64,000 nucleotides of DNA from Rhizomys pruinosus (GCA_009823505.1 VZQC01000610.1:2007956-2071955), one strand, 5' to 3'; numbered from the stretch's first letter, positions 36,001-48,632 are shown. Notes: generated by a model not told the origin, from the letters alone. Translations and numbers: made by a program.

Positions 36001-36607
36001 GTGGTATGAAGGTCATCCAATGAGCTCCACTGTGTCGGGCAGATGCCCAGGTGGTATGAAGGTCATCCAATGAGCTCCACAGTGTCGAGCAGATGCCCAG
36101 GTGGTATGAAGGTCATCCAATGAGCTCCACAGTGTCAGGCAGATGCCCAAGTGGTATGAAGGTCATCCAATGAGCTCTACTGTGTCGGGCAGATGCCCAG
36201 GTGGTATGAAGGTCATCCAATGAGCTCCACAGTGTCGAGCAGATGCCCAGGTGGTATGAAGGTCATCCAATGAGCTCCACAGTGTCAGGCAGATGCCCAG
36301 GTGGTATGAAGGTCATCCAATGAGCTCTACTGTGTCGGGCAGATGCCCAGGTGGTATGAAGGTCATCCAATGAGCTCCACAGTGTCGGGCAGATGCCCAG
36401 GTGGTATGAAGGTCATCCAATGAGCTCCACAGTGTCGGGCAGATGCCCAGGTGGTATGAAGGTCGTCCAATGAGCTCCACAGTGTCGGGCAGATGCCCAG
36501 GTGGTATGAAGGTCGACCAATGAGCTCCACAGTGTCGGGCAGATGCCCAGGTGGTATGAAGGTCGTCCAATGACCTCCACAGTGTCGGGCAGATACCCAG
36601 GTGGTGA
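36001..36607. repeat. 50-bp minisatellite, 12 units, with a three-unit higher-order pattern
   Basis: Units start exactly every 50 bp from 36,001 (gtggtatgaaggtcatccaa) to 36,551, with a partial unit at 36,601. Variants at one site run TGTGTCGGG, AGTGTCGAG, AGTGTCAGG in units 1-3 and again in units 4-6. Unit 7 restarts the series, and units 8-12 are AGTGTCGGG with gtcGtcc or gtcGacc changes. There are no unique spacers, so it is not a CRISPR-like array. It follows an old B1-like fragment (35,850-35,990). Confidence 0.95.
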
Positions 36608-36924
36608 CTACTATACTGAGTGTCTGTTTTAGGACGTGACGGTCTTGGAGTCTGGCCACTCAAGGATTATTTATACACACAAAGCATAAGGGAGGGTGTG
36701 TATATGTGTGTTCCACATCTGAATTTTGCACTTGATAAATCCAAGGACGGCACATGGCCTGTGTATGCATCTACTTTGATACCTCCTTTTTTTGTGTGTG
36801 GTCTGTGCATGTGTGTGTCTGGGTGTGTGTTCAGATATGTGTATAGGTCCAAGGTTGATTTCACTCTTTTCTAAATGGTTTCTCTACTTTATTTTTATTT
36901 ATTTATTTAAAAAATTTTTTTTGA

Positions 36925-37122
36925 TTTATTTATTATTATTTTATGTGTATGAGTGTATTGTCTGCATGTATGTAAGTGTACCCATGTCATGCAGTGCCCC
37001 AAGAGGTCAGAAGAGGGCGCCAGATACCTTGGGACTGGAATTAAGGACAATTGTTAGCTGCGATTCAAACCCCATCTTCAGTGACGGCAACCAGTGCTCT
37101 TAACTGCTGCGTCGTCTCTCCA
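36925..37122 (-). repeat. B2-type SINE, reversed
   Basis: It shows ttatgtgtatgagtgtattgtctgcatgta and ends gcgtcgtctctccaac. It is moderately diverged. Confidence 0.8.
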
Positions 37123-37724
37123 ACTTTTTTTAAAGATTTGTTTTTATTATTAATTAAATGTATGTGTGTGGGTGGACCCGAGCTTGGGGGTGTGTGAGCT
37201 AACATTTCAGCCAGCATGTGTTTGGAGTCATGCCTGTAAGCTGGGATAACATGTGATGGTGTGGTGACGGGATTGGCCACTGTGAGGTGATGTCAAGCCG
37301 CCCTCTCCTGACTTAAGCTGTTCGCTGTGTATGAAAAAAGTTTAATAACAATAAAAAATAAATTATTAAAAAAAGGAATAAACCCGAGGTTGTTTTGCGC
37401 AAGTGTTCTTAGCCAGATTGATCGTGGGGCTAACAATCTTACAGCTAAAACTCTTCAGCTTGTCCAGTTGTGGGAATTATCAGTTCCCTGGCTGATTAGT
37501 TGGTCGCGGGGGCAACAGCTTTTCAGAGTGGTTTGCACACACACATGAAATATATTCTATTCATACAGTAGGACTATTCCATAAATTTGATTTTGTGTCT
37601 TATTTAGGCTATTGTGTTCTAAAAGCTCTGTCTGGCTTACTCCTTTTAATGGTGTTATAGTATAGGCTGGGCATTCCTGTTCTGAAATATCTGAGGCAGA
37701 AGGGATTTTGATTATAGAGTAAAA

Positions 37725-38215
37725 ACATTTTTATTTATATTTTATGTGTATGAGTAGTTTTGCTTACATGAATGTAAATACACTGTGTCCTGTAATGTCA
37801 GAGGAGGCTGGAAGAAGGCGTCGCATCCCTTGGAATGGAAGTTACAGACAGTTGTTAGGCACCATGTGGATGGGTGCTGGGTACTGAACCCAAGGCTTCT
37901 GCAAGAGCAACCAGTGCTCTTAACCACAGAGCTATCTCGGGTTAAATTCGTTTGAGTTTCTTGCCCAATCCACCTTGTATGTATGTCCGCACACCATTTT
38001 AGAATTTATGGGGGGGCGGGGGTGTGAGATTGTCTAACTGGCCTGCAACTTCTGCAACTCGATAGGTAGTGGAGAATGACCTTGAACTTCTGATCCTCCT
38101 GTATTTCTGAGTGCTGGGATTACAGATATGGGCTGCCATGCTATTTATGCAGAATGGGGCGACCAGCCCAGGGCCTCATGCATGCCAGGGAAATACTCTA
38201 CCTACAGAATTTCTT
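37725..38215 (-). repeat. B2-type SINE and old B1-like relic, reversed
   Basis: B2-type spans 37,725-37,940. A strongly diverged B1-type relic lies at about 38,020-38,215 (gtgctgggattacagatatgg). Confidence 0.65.
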
Positions 38216-38939
38216 CCCCAGACCCCTTGGTAATTTAATCCAGCATTTTTAGTGTGCCCCCCTGGTGATGACAACCTGTACGTGAGGTCAGGAGTAGAAT
38301 ATTCCACTTGTGGTTTTGTGGCAGTCCTCAAAGACTTTCCAGTTTGGATCATCTCCTAGTTCATATTTCTGGCTCAAGCCTAATGGCTTCTCTTGCATTC
38401 TGCTGTGAGCGCCTACCACAGGATTTTGGCTCCTAGTAATACCACAGCATCTTCATGTCTGGAGTTTGTGGTGAGGTGTTTGGCACCAGCTCCTAAATAA
38501 GGCCTTGAACCCAAAGGGCTGTGTAGCTTTTTATTTTGATGAACACTGACAAATTGCCGTCTGGAAGGGCTGTCATGGTTCGAGTGTGACCAGCAGACCT
38601 GCTTTCCTTACTCTATTCAGGGTGCTGGGTTTTTTTTGTTTTTTGTTTTTCTTCCTTTAAATTCAAGGTCTCAATGTTGCTACCTTTGACCTCTGCTTCA
38701 AATGAACACAAAAACATCAAAGTTCTGTTTTCTTCCCTGAGCTGAGAAGTCTCTGAGCCAAACCTGCAGCCAAGGGAGGGAGATTAGCGGCCTTGTGTGA
38801 TTTAACAAATGCCAGGAGGGGAGGTGACTTTCTATGTGTTATTCACTCTCAGCTGTGTCTTTGTGGAAATGAAACGGCATTTGTTCCTCTGGGTAGTCTT
38901 TTTGTTTATCTATTAAACATTAAACATTACTTTTTTTTT

Positions 38940-39247
38940 CATTTATTTTGCGTCTATGGGTACACACACATAGGTTGTCAGGCTTTTCCGTAGGCACCTC
39001 TATCCACTGAGGCATCTCAATGGCCCCTATTTATTTGTTTTTAAATTATTTGTTTTTATGTATACGAGTATTTTGCCCACATGTATGTAAGTACACTGTG
39101 TGTGTGGAACCTTGAAAAGACCAAAAGAGGGTCTCAAATCACCTGGAACTGGTATTTACTAATGGTCGTTAGTGGCCATGTGGCTGCTGGGAACAGAACC
39201 CAGGTCCTCTGCCAATATTCTTAATGGCTGAGTGAATTTTCTAGCCT

Positions 39248-39286
<39 letters not shown>

Positions 39287-40000
39287 GATGAGGACTCATG
39301 TACTCTAGGATGGTCTCAGACTTATTTTTTGGTCTTTTTGAGACAGGGTCTCCCTGTAGCCCCAGCTGGTCTGGAACTCGCTACGTAGACCAGGCTGGCA
39401 GAGATCCTCCCAAGTGCTAGGGTTACAGGCATGTGCCGCCATGGCAGATGGTCTCAGACTTTTAATGTAGCTACAGAAAGCCTTGCCTCCTGCCTTCACA
39501 TTGGAAGAGCTGGGATTACAGGACTACACTACCACACTCAGTTTATGTGGTGCTGAGAAAATGAACCCAGGGTTTTGTGCATGCTAGGCAAGCAGTCTAC
39601 CAATGAGCCATATCCCAGCTCAAGCATATGTATTAAATATATTGACATAAATCTTAATGACCTGGGTAAGTGGAAGATTGCTTGTCTTTTCCTTTTTCAA
39701 GAAAGTCTTATTGCCAGGTGTGGTGGAGCACGCCTTTAATCCTAGCACTCAGGAGGCAGAGGCAGGTGGATCTTTGTGAGTTCAAGGCCAGCCTGGTCTA
39801 CAGAGTTAGCTCCAGGATAGCTGGGGCTACAGGGAGACCCTGTCTCGAAAAGACCAAAAAAAAAAGTTTTATTACACTGATTTAGGGTGCATGTGAGGGT
39901 GTGCCTATCACATGTGGAGATCAAGGACAATTTGAGTCTGTTCTCTTGCTCTGTTACATGGGTTCTGGGATCAGACTCAGCTTATCAGGCATGAGCCATC
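38940..40000. repeat. SINE group with (TTTA)n: fragments, B2 (-), B1 (-), B1 (+), B4-like (-)
   Basis: A fragment lies at 38,940-39,028, B2-type at 39,045-39,245 and (TTTA)n at 39,246-39,287. A deleted B1 follows at 39,326-39,445, a forward B1 at 39,715-39,860 and a B4-like element at 39,870-40,005. Confidence 0.8.
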
Positions 40001-40659
40001 TCGACCACCCTGCTTTTCTTTTTTAAACCAGTGTGTGCTGAGTGAAGAAAAATCAAATAAATGATTGCTCAAGAGAACATGGGCGTCATGGAGTGGAGCA
40101 CACTGACGTCAGTACAGTTGTGCTCTGACTGCAGTGCTGGTGTGTTAATGAACACTGCGCATCTTCCTGCCCCTCTTCATGGGTTGGTTGCTACATGAAC
40201 TTTGAAGTAGCACGCTGTATTCGTTTCTCCCTCTTAGGAATGTATGATGAATTTTGCTGTGCATGCCAGTCAGTTTTTCAAATGTTATCCTTATCTAAGG
40301 TGGGTATGGCCCCACTCAGGTGCAGTGAGCTCTCCAGGAGCTCTTTTATAAGCCTTAACTAGCATATAGGACACAACTTGCTCATTAATTTGATGCTGGC
40401 CAGCCATGTTTTAATGAAGTCATCCTGTTTCTTATGTATATGTCTTAGGCCTGGACCTAATAAGGACAGGGTCAGGTTAAAAACAAGTCTAACCATCTGC
40501 TCCAGCACCGCATGATTGGGTATTGATCCAAAGAAACGAAAGTAGTGTTGCTGTATCTGGCTCTTTTCTCTCTCTCTTTCATACTTGTTCTGTAGTTTGT
40601 GTGCTTTTTGTATCGAAATCATATCAGACATAGTTTTGTTTTCTTTAAGCATTGACAGA

Positions 40660-41560
40660 TTCTGTCCCTCTCTCTCTCTTTCCCACCTCCCTATGGCATA
40701 CCTGTGCCATGGCATACCTATGGAGGTCAGAGCACAACTGGTGGGTCCCAGGTGGCAAATTTACCTGCTGAGCCATCTCACTGGCCAAGGTTATCTGTTA
40801 TTTATTTATTTATTTATTTATTTATTTTTTGCTATTGTTGAGACAGGGTCATTCTGTAGACCTAGCTGGCCTGAAACTTGATATGTACACCAGACTGGCC
40901 TTGATCTTGTGGTAATCTACCTGCCTCTGATTTCTAGGTGCTGGGATTAAATCATGCACCACTGAACCCAGACATGTTGTTTGTTTATTTGTTTATTTAT
41001 TAATTTACTTTTTTTTTCCAGACAGGGTCTCCCTATAGCCCCAGCTACTCTGGAATTATGTAGATCAGGCTGCCTTTGAACTCACAGCAGTCTGCCTGCC
41101 TCTTCCTCTCTAGTGCTGGGATTAAAGGTGTGCACCACCATGCTCAACTTGTTATTTGTTTGTTTTTTTGTTTGGTCTTTTTGAGACAGGGTCTTCCTTT
41201 AGTCCCAGCTGGCCTGGAGCTTGCTATGTAGATCAGGCTGGCCTTGAACTCACAAAGATCCGCCTGCCTCTGCCTCCCAAGTACTGGGATTAAAGGTGTG
41301 CACAACCACACCCGACTGTTACTTGGTTTTTAAGACAGAGTCTCAAGTAGCCTAGGCTGACCTTGAATTTACTGTGTAGCTGAGAATGACCTTTAACTCC
41401 TGATCCTCCTTCCTTAAGCCCCGAAGTGTGAGATTACAGGTGTGTGCCACCACAACCAGATTTTTGAGACAGGATCTTTCGATATAGCCCATGCTGGCCT
41501 TGAGCTCGTGATGATCCTCCTGTCTTACCTTCTGAGTGCCGGGATTGCAGTGTGACTTAC
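40660..41560 (-). repeat. Cluster of reversed B1 elements with (TTTA)n
   Basis: A B4-like relic (40,680-40,790) and (TTTA)n (40,799-40,828) precede B1 copies at 40,838-40,975, 41,010-41,145 and 41,172-41,315, plus two old B1-like relics to 41,560. All read gagacagg...gggattaaa/ttacagg. Confidence 0.85.
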
Positions 41561-41989
41561 CATATTCACCTTTAGCTATATGTTCTTCCTGGAAGTAGAT
41601 GAGAAATATTCTCCATCTTTGCCTGGTCTTCCATAGTAAGGTTGGCTATGAGTGTTGGTATTTTATTTCCATTGTTCCCCTCAAGTAGAAACAGTGTTCA
41701 TGCTGATGGTGTCTGGGTGTGTAGGAATGGGTTTGTTTCCCCTGTTGGTTAAAGAATTAAAAGTTAGGGAAAGTTAGAATTTGAATATAAAAGAAAAGCC
41801 CTCAGGCAGTAGGCTGTAAATTTTAGCAATTATCAGGAGGAGGTTGAAGATTGGAAAAAGCCTGGTGTCAGAGTTAAGCTGTGTGTGGAGGTCCGGCACA
41901 GAAGGGACAGGCAGTCACATGGCAGGGAGGGGACTTTAGAGAAAGAAAGAGGAAACCCAAAGTACCAGAGAAAGCTTCAGAAAGAGGTC

Positions 41990-42330
41990 TTAGAAAGGGG
42001 GCTGATCCTGTACAACCTCATGGCTACTCATTGGGACTGCGCTGGGGGCAGGCCTTCTGGGAAGGAAAAGTACAGTGTGCCATTAAAAGGAAAATTATTC
42101 TGTCTCTTTATCATCTTTAAGGTGAGCCTACCTTTTGATGGTTCCTTGGCCAGCTGACTGACAGGTTTAACCGGATTAACACTTTTATAGTTAAGATAGC
42201 TTGGAACATTATGTCTCCACCAAGGCCAGTGATTTTATCCTGTTGACCGGAAGGAACTGGTTTTCCCTTAATGGGCCTTTACTGCTGCTGCTAGTGGAGC
42301 AGTACCCTGGAGAGCCAACAATCAGAGTCT
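41990..42330 (-). repeat. Unnamed interspersed repeat, copy 3 (reversed)
   Basis: Its reverse complement gives aggcccattaagggaaaac, ggtggagacataatg, gtcagctggccaaggaacc, gtaggctcacctta and gtacttttccttcccaga, in the same order as copies 1 and 2. Confidence 0.6.
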
Positions 42331-42804
42331 GCCTAAGTGCCTGCCAACATCCAGGCAGATAAAAGGTGCATGGCGCATGTTTTACCAGGCAACTTTCCTT
42401 GGTGGCTATGGCTGAATTTGCTGCTAAAGATGCTGTGACAATTTACCACACCAAAGTTATTGTCCTGCAATGTGGTGGCAGAATGCAGCAGGGGATTTCC
42501 TAGGTGGAGTTAAGAGGTTGCCAGGGCTGTGCTCCGACTGGGGGAACCTATTCTTCCTCCTCTGACTTCTTGAGATCCGTGGCTCAAGCTCTGTAGTTCC
42601 TGCCCCCAGAGATCTATGTGTCACTCAGCATTGCTCTCTCACCTCCTTCCTTGCTTATCAGGACCCTGACATTATGCTGTACCCACCTGAAAGATCTAGG
42701 AAAATCCCCCCACTTCAAGGCTGGCTGAGTAGCAGCCCTCATTCTGTCAGCTTCTTTAATTCCCCTTTCTTGTGTAACTTGTCAGTTCTGGGAATTAGGG
42801 TGTT

Positions 42805-43206
42805 GTGCTGGAGAGCTTGTTATCACCTTGACACACCTAGGTTGAGGGAGCCTCAATTGGGAAATTGCCTCCATTGGACTGGCCTGTGGCCTTGTCTATG
42901 GGGCATCCTCTTGATTGTTGAGTGATGTGGAAGGGCTGAGCCCACTGTGGGTGGTGCCACCTCTCCACAGGTTGTTCTGTATTATATAAGAAAGCAGGCT
43001 GGGCATGGGCCAGGGGAGCAAGCCAGTAAGCAGCATTCCTCCATGGTCTGTGCTTCAATCCTGCCTCCAGGTTCCTGCCCTGAGTTCCTACCTTGAGTTC
43101 TCTCAGTGATGAACTGTGACCCGAGAGCTGTAAGCCAAATAAAACTTTTCCTCCCCAAGTTGGAATTTGGTCAGAGTGTTTTGTCATAGCAATTGAATGC
43201 AAACTA
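42805..43206 (+). repeat. Solo LTR of the same subfamily as the processed MaLR element
   Basis: It is close in sequence to the U3-R at 23,706-24,042: cttgacacacctaggttgagggagcctcaattgg, ttatataagaaagcaggctgggcatgggccagggg, and ccaaataaaac. It also retains the U5 end (tcatagcaattgaatgca). Confidence 0.7.
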
Positions 43207-43989
43207 GAACGAGTATGGATATTTTGGGGGCAATTTTTCTACCCACCACAGGCCTCCTTCCAGTCTCCAAAGACCCATGCTCTTCTCACATGGGAAAATT
43301 ATTCGGTCTGATTCACTGGCTCCCATACTGAAGCTTATCACCTGTGATGAACCATGAGCCCTGGGTGAGCTGCCTTAAGTCTGTTTGCCTGCCTATAGTT
43401 TGGAAATGTTCCTGAGTGTCCAGGGTAAGAATCACAGAGGAAAACTGTCAAGGAGTGAAGGGGAGCCCCACCCACCCTAGGTCTGATGGCCACGTCTTGG
43501 TGTCTTTTGTTGTAGATATTGTAAGCGTACAGGTGTGTGTGCGTTTATCTTTTTCTCTTTTCCTATTTTCTACGTATAGTGGTACGAACATGTGTATATG
43601 TGGATGCTTACTTGTTCATGGGTATATGTGTGTATGTGTGTCTGGGTACATGTGTACTCCTGCATGTGGAGGCCCAAGATTGATGTTGGGAGTCAGTCTC
43701 AATTGCTCACCTACCTCATTCATTGAGGCAGGGTCTCAAACCCAGAGCTCACTGATGTGGCTAGTCTTGATAGCTGGCTTACTCTGAAATCCCCTGTCTC
43801 TGCCCTTTAAGGTTGGGGTTAAGGTGGACAGCAACACAAGTGGCGTTTACATGGGCTCTGGGATTTCAACTTTGGTTCTTGGCAAGCACTTTAACCACTG
43901 AGCCATCTCCCCCCCACAGTCCTGTGTTTATGATTCTTAGGGACTCATATTGTGTTAGTCAGTATATACTTTGTTGTTGTTATTGTTTT

Positions 43990-44174
43990 TGAGACAGGGT
44001 CTCTCTATAGCCCCAGCTGGCCTGGAACTCACTCTGTAGACCAGGCTGGCCTTGAACTCACAGAGATCCACCTGCCTCTGCCACCCTAGTGCTGTGATTA
44101 AAGGCGTGCACTACCATGCCCAGCCACACTTGGTTTTTGACTTAACAGATTTTGTCAATCTTTCTATGAGAGAA

Positions 44175-44231
<57 letters not shown>

Positions 44232-44232
44232 C
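43990..44232 (-). repeat. B1 (reversed) and (AG)n microsatellite
   Basis: B1 spans 43,990-44,125. About 26 AG units run at 44,176-44,228. A B1-like relic also lies at 44,345-44,465. Confidence 0.85.
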
Positions 44233-44682
44233 CTACTAAAGTAGCTCATCTGTCTGTACCAGCTCATAAGATTGTTTTTCAAGAATTTTAGCTTCTAGCA
44301 GCCTCCTTGTCCCGTGTATACTGTATTTAGTTCAGGTTTGATTCGCTTGCTTCTTTGTTTTGACGGGTTCTCCCTGTGTAGCTCAGGCTAGCCTCTAACT
44401 TTTCATATTCTTGTCTCTGGGGTGCTTAGGATTATAGGTATGCACTGCCCCTGTGACCAGCCTGCTTAGGATCTTTTTGTTTCTTCCTCTTTTTTTTAAT
44501 GGTACTTGGAATTGACAAAAGGCTGCTCATTCTGGGTCAGTGTTCCACACAGCTAGGCTCTTTCTATCCCTAGCCCCTTAGGTTTTTATCTTTATTTTTT
44601 GAGATAGGGTCTCACTAGATTGCCTACATTGGATTCTTAGGAGCTGGGATTACATGTGTGTACCTGCAAGCCCCATTTGAGG

Positions 44683-45095
44683 TCAGTTTTTCTCTTCCTC
44701 CTCCTCCTCCTTTTCTTCCTTCTTCTCTTCCTCTTCTTCCTCCTCCTCTTCCTCTTCCCTTCCTTCCTCTTCCTCTTCCCCTTCCTCTTCCCCTTCTTCC
44801 TCCTCTTCTTTCCCTTCCTCTTCCCCTTTCTCCTCTTTCTTTTCCTCCTCCACCTCCTCCTCTTCCTCTTCCTCCTTCTCTTCCCCTTCCCTTTCTTCCT
44901 CTTCCTCTTCCCCTTCCTCTTCCCCTTCTTCCTCCTCTTCTTTCCCTTCCTCTTCCCCTTTCTCCTCTTTCTTTTCCTCCTCCACCTCCTCTTCTTCCTC
45001 TTCCTCCTCCTCTTCCCCTTCCTCCTCCTTTTTCTCTTCCTCTTCCCCTTCCTCTTCCTTTTTCTCCTCCTCTTCCTCCTCCTCCTCCTCTCATT
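44683..45095. repeat. Long C/T-rich tract with a 132-bp internal duplication
   Basis: About 410 bp of TTCCTC/TTCCCC-type sequence. A block of about 100 bp ending tcctcctccacctcctc recurs 132 bp downstream (cacctcct at 44,851 and 44,983). Translation gives only low-complexity Glu/Lys/Arg or Pro/Leu/Ser strings, so no coding call is made. Confidence 0.9.
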
Positions 45096-46374
45096 CTTTT
45101 TTGTTGCAGTCTTATGCATGCTGGGCAAGCACTCTTCCACAGAGCCATATTCCTGTCCTTATACCTAATTATTTTGAGGCCAAATTCTTAGCAGTAAAAG
45201 TCTAGGGTAAGCGAGACCTGTGGAAAGAAGAAAAGATGGATTCTGATAATTTACCTGACAAGAACCATTCTGAGACCCATATTGGGAAAGCTTAGCATCT
45301 GTGATCTTCAAATGCTGAGCCAATATGGTCATCCATGAAATCCCAGAGAGAGTCTGTTAGATCTGGTCTGTTGTTAGTTGTAGCTTTTCATCTTTTGAAA
45401 TTTCTAGTTAACCTTTGGAAGTTCTCTCAATAAGTCCTTTTTTTTTTTTTTTTTTTTTTTGTTGAGGATTGATGAACCAGTCACTCCATAGATAGCAGGA
45501 CAGACTTATGAAGTATTTGTTGAGTGAGCTGGAATGATAGCCCCCTGTGCCTGGGTCAGCCCAGGCCCATGCTGGAATAGGTACCCCAACCCCTTCACTC
45601 ATTCCCACCTCACACACACAGTCACCTGAGTTACTGGCTCTTCTTCCAGCAGTGCTTTGCCAGCATCTCTCTCTCTGAACTCCCCTCAGCTACCCAGCCC
45701 TGTGATCTCTGTGAGAGAATTCAAACGAATCAGTATGTAGTGTAGGAGATTACACTCCAGATTACTGGCGAGTACAGGAGTGCCATCTCTCAAGGGATGA
45801 GAGAGGACAGTGACCTGAAAGACCATTGCATGGACCTACATTTTAGGCAGGCTTTATATTATTTCTAAAGCCTGTAAAATAGCTTTCTTAGAGGAAGTCA
45901 TTCTGCCCAGACTGACAGGTCCATCAGGATCAACAATGGCACGCCTCTGTTTTTTTCTTTCAAGGCCTCCATATAGCTAGTGCTGGATGACCATCCAGGC
46001 AGCTCAGAATGTTAGTTTTCCATCTAGGCCATGGATACCACTCTTGTTCTGTTCAGGCTCCTACAGTTTCAGTTCTTAGTTTTGGGAGCTGCTGGTCCTG
46101 AGGGAGGGGACTAACCCTAGTGCTCCAGGCCCTGCTGATGTCTAAGAATCTGGGCTACCAAAAGTGGCCTGATGTATTCCTCCTGTGCCCCCACTCTTCA
46201 GACTTCCAGCCCCCCGAGCTTCTGGCTGGTGTGTGATAAGCAGAGTCTTCTCTGTCCTCATCCTCTGGGGCTGCTCATTAGTTTGCTGTTTATTTCCCAG
46301 TACTGATAAGCTTGGCTTTGATAGACGGCAGTGAATGGTACTTTTCAGTGGTTAAAATTGAAAGCAGATTGGGC

Positions 46375-47935
46375 TGGAGAGATGGCCTAGTGGTTAAGAG
46401 CACCGACTGCTCTTGCAGAGGACCTGGGCTTGATCTCCAGCACCCACATGGTGGCTGAGAACCGTCTGTAACTCCAATTCCAGGAGAATTCCAGTTCCAG
46501 GGGAATCCGATACCCTCTTCTGACCTCCGCGGCATTGCACGACATGGGTGTACAAACCTGCATACAGACAGTATATTCATACACATAAATAAATAAATAA
46601 CATTAAAATAATTGAAAGCAGATTAATTGAAAAAAATAATCCTGATGACCTTGGCTTGCATATGCCTTGATTAATCTCAAAGAGGATTTTAAAAAATTAT
46701 TATTTTTATTTTATGTGTATGGGTGCATTGCCTGCATATAAGCGTACATGTGTCATGCAATGCCTACAGAGTCAGAAGAGGATGTCAGATTCCCCTTGAA
46801 CTGGAATTCAGACAGTTGTTAGCTGCCATGTGGGTGCTGGGAATCGAACCCAGTTAGTCTGTGAGAGCAGACAGTGCTCTTAACCACTGAGCTATCTCTC
46901 CAGCCCCAGGCTTTTGTTTTTTTAACACTGATTTGTGTGTGTGTGTGTGTGTGTAGATGTGGGCATATGCGTGCCATAGTGTTTGTGTGGAGGGCAGAGG
47001 ACAACTTTGTTGAGTTGATTCTCTCCTTTTATTTACCACACCGTCCTGGGGATGTCATAAGGTCACCTGATTGATGGCAAGCTCCTTTACCTGCTAAGTC
47101 ATCTAGACAGCCTTCCCTATGGGCTTTTGTTTTGTTTTATTTGTTTTTGAGACAGGGTCTCCCTGTACCCCAGCTAGCCTAAAACTCACTTTGTATACCA
47201 GGCTGGCCTCAATCTCAGAGATCCGCCTACCTCTGCCTCCTGAGTACTGGGATTAAAGGCAGGAGCTACCAAGCATGTTCATCCCATTGTATTTTTTGTT
47301 TTTTTCAGACAGGGTCTCCCTGTAGCCCCAGCTGCCCTGGAACTCACTCTGTAGACCAGGCTGGCCTTGACCTTACAGAGATCTGCCTGCCTCTGCCTCC
47401 CTAGTGCTGGGATTAAAGGCGTGCGCCACGACACCCAGCCCAAGATGGTTCTTAGCCGCCTTGTGGGTGCTGGGAATCGAACCTGGGTCCTCTGCAAGAG
47501 CAGTTGGTGCTCTTAACCACTGAGCCACCTCTCCAGCCACTCATTGTGGGTTTTTAATAGTGATACCTGTTTTTTGTTCTGGGAGCGTTGAACTGAACAA
47601 AGCTAGGCATGGGTTTGGGGATGTGGTTTGGTTTGTCAAGTGCTCATCTAGCATGCACAAAGCCCAGTGCTGGGGATGGAACCCAAGGCCTTGTGCTGTG
47701 GTAGTGCACACCTAATCTCTGTACTTGGAAAGTGGAAGCAGGAGGATCAAGGGTTCAAGGTCATCCCCAGCTATATAGTAAGCTCAAGTCCAGCCTGGGC
47801 TAGGAGACTCTGATTTAAAAAACATATCCAGGGCCTGGAAAGACGGATCAGTGGTTAAGAGCTCTGACTGCTCTTGCAGAGGACCCTGGTTCAGTTCCCA
47901 GCACCCATGTGGCGGCCAAGAACTGTCTTTAAGCT
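46375..47935. repeat. SINE group at the end of clean intron 2
   Basis: B2-type with 17-bp duplication (46,375-46,610, +), B2-type (46,695-46,908, -), (GT)n (46,933-46,953), B4-like (to 47,110, -), B1 (47,142-47,277, -), B1 (47,305-47,442, -), the head half of a B2 (47,443-47,540, -), a B4-like element (47,600-47,815, +) and a truncated B2 (47,832-47,930, +). Confidence 0.82.
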
Positions 47936-48523
47936 GGGCATGGTGGTGCAGGTCAGTTGCGTGCACGCCTTTAATCCTAGCGCTGGGAGGCAGAAGGCGC
48001 GGAATCTTTGTGAATTCAAGGCCAGCCTGGTCTCAGAGTGAGTTCCAGGACAGCTGGGCTACAGGGGAGACGCCATAGTCTCCCAAAAAAAAAAAAAGAA
48101 GAAAATAATTATTAATAAATAAGTAAAAAAAAAAATAGGAAACACACCCCAGGTAGAAGGTGACCAGAAGAACCCAAGTTCACACGGTCCTCACGGCCAA
48201 AATACAGGAATTTAGGACCCCCCCTATAAAAACACACACGACAGCACCACACACACACACACACCGCACACACACACACCAAAGTATAAAACATAAACAC
48301 ACACACCCGTAATCCCGAGCCCTGGAAATGGCGAAGGCAGGAATGAGGGTTCGCAAGACCATCCTGGGGTTTACACAGTCCTATTTTAGAACAAATAAGC
48401 AGACAGCAAACCAGCGCCACACACCCTTTGTTTTGGGAATGGCAGCTTTTAATCCAGAGCTGAGGACTGGTTGTCAAGGGATCCCTCCAGACTCAGCTCT
48501 GTCTCTACTTGTCCTGTTCGTAG

Positions 48524-48632
48524 GTCACGGCCTTCCATTTGGTGTCATCTTTGGTGGAACTGATTTAAATGAAGATGCCAATCACAGAGAAAAAAAAATG
48601 AAGTCATGGGGAAAGTCCCTGGAAGAAGCAAG
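48524..48632 (+). other. Glt1d1: Duplicate of Glt1d1 exon 3 with homopolymer errors
   Basis: Both splice sites and the sequence match the exon at 60,025. However, the A-run has nine instead of seven bases and the CC after AAAGT has become CCC, three extra bases in total. One base also differs near the donor. The frame is lost between the two insertions. About 215 bp upstream is identical to the clean copy, while sequence further downstream is full of indels. This is most simply the same exon seen in an unpolished read. Confidence 0.85.

Larger units (their letters stand above)
35035..48239 (+). other. Glt1d1: Glt1d1 intron 2, clean part
   Basis: The intron starts at GTACCT after exon 2. It contains the 50-bp minisatellite, SINE clusters, two LTR-type repeats, one copy of the unnamed repeat and a long CT-rich tract. 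Stretches with nothing recognised are about 37,330-37,730, 38,220-38,930, 40,020-40,640, 42,340-42,800, 43,215-43,560 and 45,100-46,370. At 48,239 the clean sequence ends and the noisy copy begins. The true continuation is probably 59,754 onwards. Confidence 0.75.

Noticed and set aside
36313..36663. A reverse-strand open frame through the 50-bp minisatellite
   Set aside because: The same DNA is read in three frames because the unit is 50 bp. It has no recognisable domain and the frame ends at the array borders.
44624..45191. Open frames of 170 or more codons on both strands in the CT-rich tract
   Set aside because: Stop codons are avoided simply because the DNA is almost pure C/T (or A/G). 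The products are low-complexity strings with no domain or splice context.
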